This document shows positions 60,170 to 64,000 of a DNA stretch of 64,000 bases, piece after piece. Position numbers and translations under genes: made by a program. The notes beneath the pieces are model-generated. The model did no database searches. It saw only the letters and a list, made by a program, of their open reading frames with translations, and was not told the DNA's origin. The stretch covers positions 1,364,001 to 1,428,000 of the forward strand of contig NZ_JAGKSR010000001.1 in the NCBI RefSeq assembly GCF_017939615.1. The letters are read 5' to 3'. The DNA is from Microbacterium sp. BLY (lineage in GTDB: Bacteria; Actinomycetota; Actinomycetes; Actinomycetales; Microbacteriaceae). Numbering within the stretch: the stretch's first letter is position 1; every line of letters starts with the position of its first letter.

Positions 60170-60185
60170 ACTTGCTCAGGCAAGT
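60170..60185. promoter_or_regulatory. MarR operator ACTTGC-N4-GCAAGT
   Basis: A perfect 6-bp inverted repeat with a 4-bp centre (TCAG), in the spacer between the marR-type and SDR genes and just downstream of the SDR -10 box. The TTGC-N4-GCAA core matches the common MarR-family operator shape. Confidence 0.6.
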
Positions 60186-60221
60186 AAAGCGGATGCGACC
60201 GCGCGATCGGAAGAGGGACAG

Positions 60222-61013
60222 ATGGAACTGGGGCTGCGCGGCACGAGGGCGTTCATCAGCGGATCGAGCCAGGGGATCGGCTTCGCCATCGCCTCCGCGC
60301 TGGCGGCCGAGGGCGTCGACGTCGTCCTCAACGGCCGCGACGAGCGCAAACTCGATGCCGCCGTCGACCGGCTGCGCGCCACCCATCCGGAGGTGGCCGT
60401 CTCCGGGCTCGCCGCGGACTTCACCGATCCCGGTCAGGTGGCCGACCTGACGCAGCGGCTCGGTGCCGTCGACATCCTCGTCAACAACGTCGGCCTCTTC
60501 GGGCTCGCCGACTTCGCGGACATCGCCGACGAGGACTGGACGCGCTACTTCGAGGTGAACGTGATGAGCGGCGTGCGCCTCTCCCGGGCCCTCCTGCCGC
60601 GGATGCGGGAGCGCGGCTGGGGGCGCATCGTCTTCGTCAGCAGCGAGTCCGGCGTGAACATCCCGGCCGACATGGTGCACTACGGCGTGACGAAGGCGGC
60701 GATGATCGCCCTCGGGAATGGGGTGGCCAAGCTCACCCGCGGTACCGGGGTGACGGTGAACACCGTCCTGGGCGGACCGACCTATTCGGAGGGCGTCGCG
60801 GCGAGCGTCGCGGCGGTCGCCGACGCCCGGTCCGTCTCCGTCGAGGCGATGAAGCAGGCGATCATCGGGCAGAACGCGACGACACTGCTCGAGCGCTTCC
60901 TCGACCCCTCCGAGATCGCCGACCTCGTCGTGTATCTGGCCAGCACCCGCTCATCGGCGACCAACGGCGCGGCTCTGCGTGCCGATGGAGGAGTGCTGAC
61001 GACGGTGCTGTGA
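60222..61013 (+). CDS. SDR family oxidoreductase
   Basis: A 263-aa NAD(P)-dependent short-chain dehydrogenase. Motifs: cofactor SGSSQGIG, NNVG, catalytic Ser in SSESG and YGVTK (Tyr and Lys). The substrate is unknown. The divergent MarR regulator likely controls it. AAGAGGG precedes the ATG. Confidence 0.88.
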   Translation: MELGLRGTRAFISGSSQGIGFAIASALAAEGVDVVLNGRDERKLDAAVDRLRATHPEVAVSGLAADFTDPGQVADLTQRLGAVDILVNNVGLFGLADFADIADEDWTRYFEVNVMSGVRLSRALLPRMRERGWGRIVFVSSESGVNIPADMVHYGVTKAAMIALGNGVAKLTRGTGVTVNTVLGGPTYSEGVAASVAAVADARSVSVEAMKQAIIGQNATTLLERFLDPSEIADLVVYLASTRSSATNGAALRADGGVLTTVL

Positions 61014-61063
61014 GGGCGGTCGAAGAGTCGCCCGGGAATGCCCGTTCGGGTATCCTCGCGGGC

Positions 61064-62683
61064 ATGCCTGAACCCACCCAGACGCCGCAGCGCGAAGCCT
61101 TCGGCTCCCGGAACGTGTTCATCCTCTCGGCCATCGGCTCGGCCGTGGGGCTCGGGAACATCTGGCGCTTCCCGTACGTCGCCTACGAGGGGGGCGGCGG
61201 CGCCTTCCTCATCCCGTATCTGTGCGCACTGCTGACCGCCGGCATCCCGCTGCTCTTCCTCGACTATGCGATCGGCCACCGCTTCCGTGGCTCCGCGCCG
61301 CTCGCCTTCCGGCGCCTGCACCGGGCCGCCGAGCCCCTGGGATGGTGGCAGGTGCTGATCTGCGTCGTCATCGCGGTGTACTACGCGGTGATCGTCGCGT
61401 GGGCGGGCATGTACACCTGGTTCTCGGCGCAGCTCACCTGGGGTGCGGGCAACGAGAACGACTTCTTCTTCGTCGACTTCCTGCAGTCGGCCGACGTCGC
61501 GGAGGTCGGCCTGTCCGGGGAGTTCGTGCCGCAGGTGGGCCTGCCGCTGATCGCGGTGTGGCTGATCGTCATCGTCATCATGGCACTCGGCGTCAAGCGC
61601 GGCATCGGCCGCGCCAACATGATCCTGATGCCGCTGCTCACCCTCATGTTCGCTGTGCTCGTGGTGCAGGCGCTCTTCCTCCCCGGCGCCCTGGACGGTC
61701 TCAACGCGTTCTTCACGCCGAACTGGGAGGCCCTCGCCGACCCGGCCGTCTGGGCCTCCGCCTACGGGCACATCTTCTTCTCGCTGTCCGTCGCATTCGG
61801 GATCATGGTCACCTACGCCTCGTACCTGAAGCGGAAGACCGACCTCACCGGCTCCGGGCTGGTGGTCGCGTTCGCCAACTCCGGGTTCGAGATCCTCGCC
61901 GGCATCGGCGTCTTCGCGGCCCTGGGCTTCATGGCCCAGGCGCAGGGCACCGACGTCTCCGGCGTCGCGACCTCGGGCATCGGTCTCGCGTTCGTCGCCT
62001 TCCCGACCATCGTGTCGCAGGCGACCGGCGGCTCGATCATCGGTGTGCTGTTTTTCGGGGCCCTCGTGTTCGCGGGCATCACCTCGATGATCTCGATCCT
62101 GGAGGTGATCGTCGCGGCGCTGCAGGACAAGCTCGGCTGGGCGCGGGTGCGCACCACCCTCGTCGTCTCGATCCCGCTGGCGATCATCTCCGCCGCGCTG
62201 TTCTCCACCACCACCGCGCTGTCGGTGCTCGACACCACCGACGCCTTCGTCAACGCTTTCGGCATCATGGCCGTCGCCCTCGTCGCGGTGATCGTGGTGG
62301 CCTGGGTGCTGCACCGGCTGCCGCAGCTGCAGGAGCACCTGAACCGCCGGTCGAGCTTCCGAGTCGGTCTGCTGTGGCGCCTCCTCGTGGGCGTGCTGGC
62401 CCCGCTCGTGCTCGGGTACCTGCTGGTCTCGGAGCTCCTGGCCAAGATCGCCGAGCCGTACAGCGGCTATCCCGGCTGGTTCCTCGGCGTCTTCGGCTGG
62501 GGCATGGTCATCGCGCTGGTGATCGGGGGCGTGCTGCTGTCGCTCGTGCCGTGGAGCCGGCGATCGCGAGCGAAGGACGACGTCGGGTACGACGACTTCC
62601 TCGATCAGGAGGACTACGACGCCGATCCGGAGACGACGAGCATCGCCGTCCCGGCCGCGCAGACGAAGGGAGCGGGAGCATGA
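61064..62683 (+). CDS. NSS-family sodium-dependent transporter (MetP-like)
   Basis: A 539-aa membrane protein with about 11-12 helices. The NSS family signature SAIGSAVGLGNIWRFPYVAY opens helix 1, which holds the sodium and substrate sites. The C-terminal 40 residues are acidic and cytoplasmic. The ATG follows TATCCT by 7 nt (leaderless). It overlaps a 44-aa gene (ATGA); such a pair is a methionine/alanine import system in corynebacteria (MetP/MetS). Confidence 0.88.
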   Translation: MPEPTQTPQREAFGSRNVFILSAIGSAVGLGNIWRFPYVAYEGGGGAFLIPYLCALLTAGIPLLFLDYAIGHRFRGSAPLAFRRLHRAAEPLGWWQVLICVVIAVYYAVIVAWAGMYTWFSAQLTWGAGNENDFFFVDFLQSADVAEVGLSGEFVPQVGLPLIAVWLIVIVIMALGVKRGIGRANMILMPLLTLMFAVLVVQALFLPGALDGLNAFFTPNWEALADPAVWASAYGHIFFSLSVAFGIMVTYASYLKRKTDLTGSGLVVAFANSGFEILAGIGVFAALGFMAQAQGTDVSGVATSGIGLAFVAFPTIVSQATGGSIIGVLFFGALVFAGITSMISILEVIVAALQDKLGWARVRTTLVVSIPLAIISAALFSTTTALSVLDTTDAFVNAFGIMAVALVAVIVVAWVLHRLPQLQEHLNRRSSFRVGLLWRLLVGVLAPLVLGYLLVSELLAKIAEPYSGYPGWFLGVFGWGMVIALVIGGVLLSLVPWSRRSRAKDDVGYDDFLDQEDYDADPETTSIAVPAAQTKGAGA

Positions 62684-62814
62684 CCACCACCGCGATCGTC
62701 ATGATGATCATCGCCATGGTCACCGTGTGGGGCGGTCTCCTCGCCGCCGTGGTGAACCTCGCCCGGCACCCCGAGGTGGAGGACACGGAACCGGCGGTCC
62801 CGGTCGAGCTCTGA
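62680..62814 (+). CDS. MetS-like NSS transporter small subunit
   Basis: A 44-aa protein, one membrane helix (AIVMMIIAMVTVWGGLLAAV) and an acidic tail (HPEVEDTEPAVPVEL). In Corynebacterium MetS is essential for MetP activity. Its ATGA overlap with the transporter gene implies fixed stoichiometry. Too short for most gene callers. Confidence 0.8.
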   Translation: MTTTAIVMMIIAMVTVWGGLLAAVVNLARHPEVEDTEPAVPVEL

Positions 62815-62898
62815 CCGGTCGGCCGACCGCATCGGACCGGAACGATCGGGTGCGATCGGGGGCCGCGGCGACACGATGAGGGGGAAAGGAGGATCCCC

Positions 62899-63762
62899 GT
62901 GATCGGCACGCTCAACGCCCTGGTCGACCTCGTGGACGCGGAAGGCGGACAGGAGATCGACATCGCCGCGTTCGCCCGCGCGCACGGCACCACCGAGTAC
63001 CACCTGCGCCGGATGTTCTCGGCCTTGGCCGGCATGTCGGTGACCGAGTACGTGCGCCGTCGCCGGATGACGCTCGCGGGCGCCGAGCTCGCCGCCGGGG
63101 CGCCGAGTCTGCTCGACGTGGCCGTCCGGCACGGCTACGGCTCGACCGAGGCTTTCGGCCGGGCGTTCCGCGCCGTGCACGGCATCGGACCGGCCGACGC
63201 GCGTCGACACGGGGGTCCTCTCCGCACACAACCCACGCTCCGGTTCCGCCTGAGCGTCGAAGGGAGTACCCCGATGGACGTCACCATCACCCGCCGTCCC
63301 GCGTTCGTCCTCGCCGGCCATGCCGCCGAGGTCCCGCTCATCCATGTCGGCGTCAATCCGCACATCCAGGAGCACATCGCCGGCATCCCGCCGGAGGAGC
63401 ACGCCCGCCTCAAGGCGCTCGGCGACGAGGAGCCCGCGGGCATCCTCGCCGTGACCGCCGACATCGACCCGGACGCCCCCGAGGGGACGCCGCTGACCTA
63501 CCTGCACGGCGTGGCCGTCCGCCAGGGGACGGCGGTCCCGGACGACCTCGACACCCTTCCCGTGGTCGAGGGAGCGTGGGCCGTGTTCGCCGCGAGCGGG
63601 CCCTTCCCCGAGACCCTGCAGGAGCTCTGGGCCGCCACCGCCACCGAATGGTTCCCCTCGAATCCGTGGCGGCTGCGCCCCGGACCCTCGATCGTCCGCT
63701 ACCGGGAGTTCACCGGCGACACGGCCTCCTGCGAGCTCTGGCTGCCGGTCGAGGAGGGCTGA
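62899..63762 (+). CDS. AraC-type regulator with GyrI-like effector domain
   Basis: A 287-aa regulator. The N-terminal AraC helix-turn-helix pair at about residues 1-105 (AFARAHGTTEYHLRRMFSAL, then VAVRHGYGSTEAFGRAFRAV) is followed by a GyrI-like small-molecule-binding domain (about 120-287), the pattern of SbmC/Rob-type proteins. GTG start with AAAGGAGGA 5 nt upstream. The next gene also has a GyrI-like domain. Confidence 0.87.
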   Translation: MIGTLNALVDLVDAEGGQEIDIAAFARAHGTTEYHLRRMFSALAGMSVTEYVRRRRMTLAGAELAAGAPSLLDVAVRHGYGSTEAFGRAFRAVHGIGPADARRHGGPLRTQPTLRFRLSVEGSTPMDVTITRRPAFVLAGHAAEVPLIHVGVNPHIQEHIAGIPPEEHARLKALGDEEPAGILAVTADIDPDAPEGTPLTYLHGVAVRQGTAVPDDLDTLPVVEGAWAVFAASGPFPETLQELWAATATEWFPSNPWRLRPGPSIVRYREFTGDTASCELWLPVEEG

Positions 63763-63856
63763 CGGCGACATCGGGTCGGGTCCTCCGGACTCGACCCGAT
63801 GTCGGTGCCCGGTGGCACACTGAGCGAACCGGCGGATGAACGCGAGAGGCAGACCC

Positions 63857-64000
63857 ATGGCGGCGATCGATCCCAAGAGGACACTCGACGCGTACCAGGC
63901 GAAACGAGGGGCCTTCCGCACCCTCGAGGTGCCGCCGCTGACGTATCTCATGGTCGACGGCGCCGGCGACCCGAACACCGCTCCTGCGTTCTCCGACGCG
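63857..64000 (+). CDS. GyrI-like domain protein, 5' part only
   Basis: The first 48 codons are in the window and the gene runs off its end. The start reads MAAIDPKRTLDAYQAKRGAF, then PPLTYLMVDGAGDPN, the conserved opening of GyrI-like (SbmC-type) proteins. An AGAGGC ribosome-binding site lies about 8 nt upstream. Confidence 0.7.
   Translation, partial: MAAIDPKRTLDAYQAKRGAFRTLEVPPLTYLMVDGAGDPNTAPAFSDA

Overview
The window is GC-rich, densely coded chromosomal DNA from an actinobacterium. The best fit is the family Microbacteriaceae, probably Microbacterium or a close relative. Four things point there: the block ppa / tilS / hpt / ftsH / folE-folP-folB-folK / DUF3180 / DUF2520 / lysS, a Wag31-type DivIVA coiled-coil protein, a small protein of the DUF7882 type (about 100 residues, seen mostly in Microbacteriaceae), and many genes whose -10 box lies 6-7 nt before the start codon (leaderless transcripts). 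No rRNA, insertion sequence, prophage or CRISPR array was seen.

Layout. 1-240 is the 3' end of a gene. 315-15870 is a Wzx/Wzy-type exopolysaccharide locus. On the plus strand it holds a 1573-aa secreted multidomain protein, an O-antigen-ligase-like Wzy, a Wzz/BY-kinase fusion, a secreted right-handed beta-helix protein and a Wzx flippase. On the minus strand, convergent with these, are a WbaP-like initiating phosphoglycosyltransferase and two GT4 glycosyltransferases. The two secreted proteins share an unassigned module of about 200 residues, present three times in all. 16-29 kb is accessory or housekeeping: LtrA, a TetR regulator, a Tat-type lipoprotein resembling intradiol dioxygenases, a fatty-acid desaturase, the DivIVA-like protein, DUF7882, an M23 peptidase with FG-GAP repeats, a phosphotransferase, an alpha/beta hydrolase, and an AbiE-type toxin-antitoxin pair beside a tRNA operon (Glu-Asp-Phe).

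30-49 kb is the conserved core: a coiled-coil M23 hydrolase, ppa, tilS, hpt, ftsH, four folate genes, DUF3180, two bacterial-PH proteins, DUF2520 and lysS. Between tilS and hpt sits a cassette of a small WXG100-like helical protein, a large helical/DUF1023 hydrolase and a lipoprotein, with a divergent DUF937 gene. This looks like a secreted-effector module. The pantothenate genes that sit between DUF2520 and lysS in mycobacteria are absent here, and a DUF2207 gene takes their place. 49-57.7 kb carries DUF4192, a small membrane protein, cardiolipin synthase, a duplicated-domain lipoprotein, a DAGK-type lipid kinase, serS, a HAD phosphatase, tRNA-Ser(UGA) and an LCP-family cell-wall ligase. 57.7-64 kb has an alpha/beta hydrolase, a potassium channel, tRNA-Ser(GCU), a divergent MarR/SDR pair with a palindromic operator, a MetP/MetS-type NSS transporter pair, an AraC-GyrI regulator, and the start of a GyrI-like gene cut by the window end.

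How the genes work together. WbaP loads the first sugar phosphate on undecaprenyl phosphate, the GT4 enzymes extend it, Wzx flips it, Wzy polymerises it and the BY-kinase controls length. The secreted modular proteins probably act in or on the polymer. The folate run makes dihydropteroate from GTP. The window also holds several envelope genes: LCP ligase, M23 hydrolases, cardiolipin synthase, lipid kinase and DivIVA.
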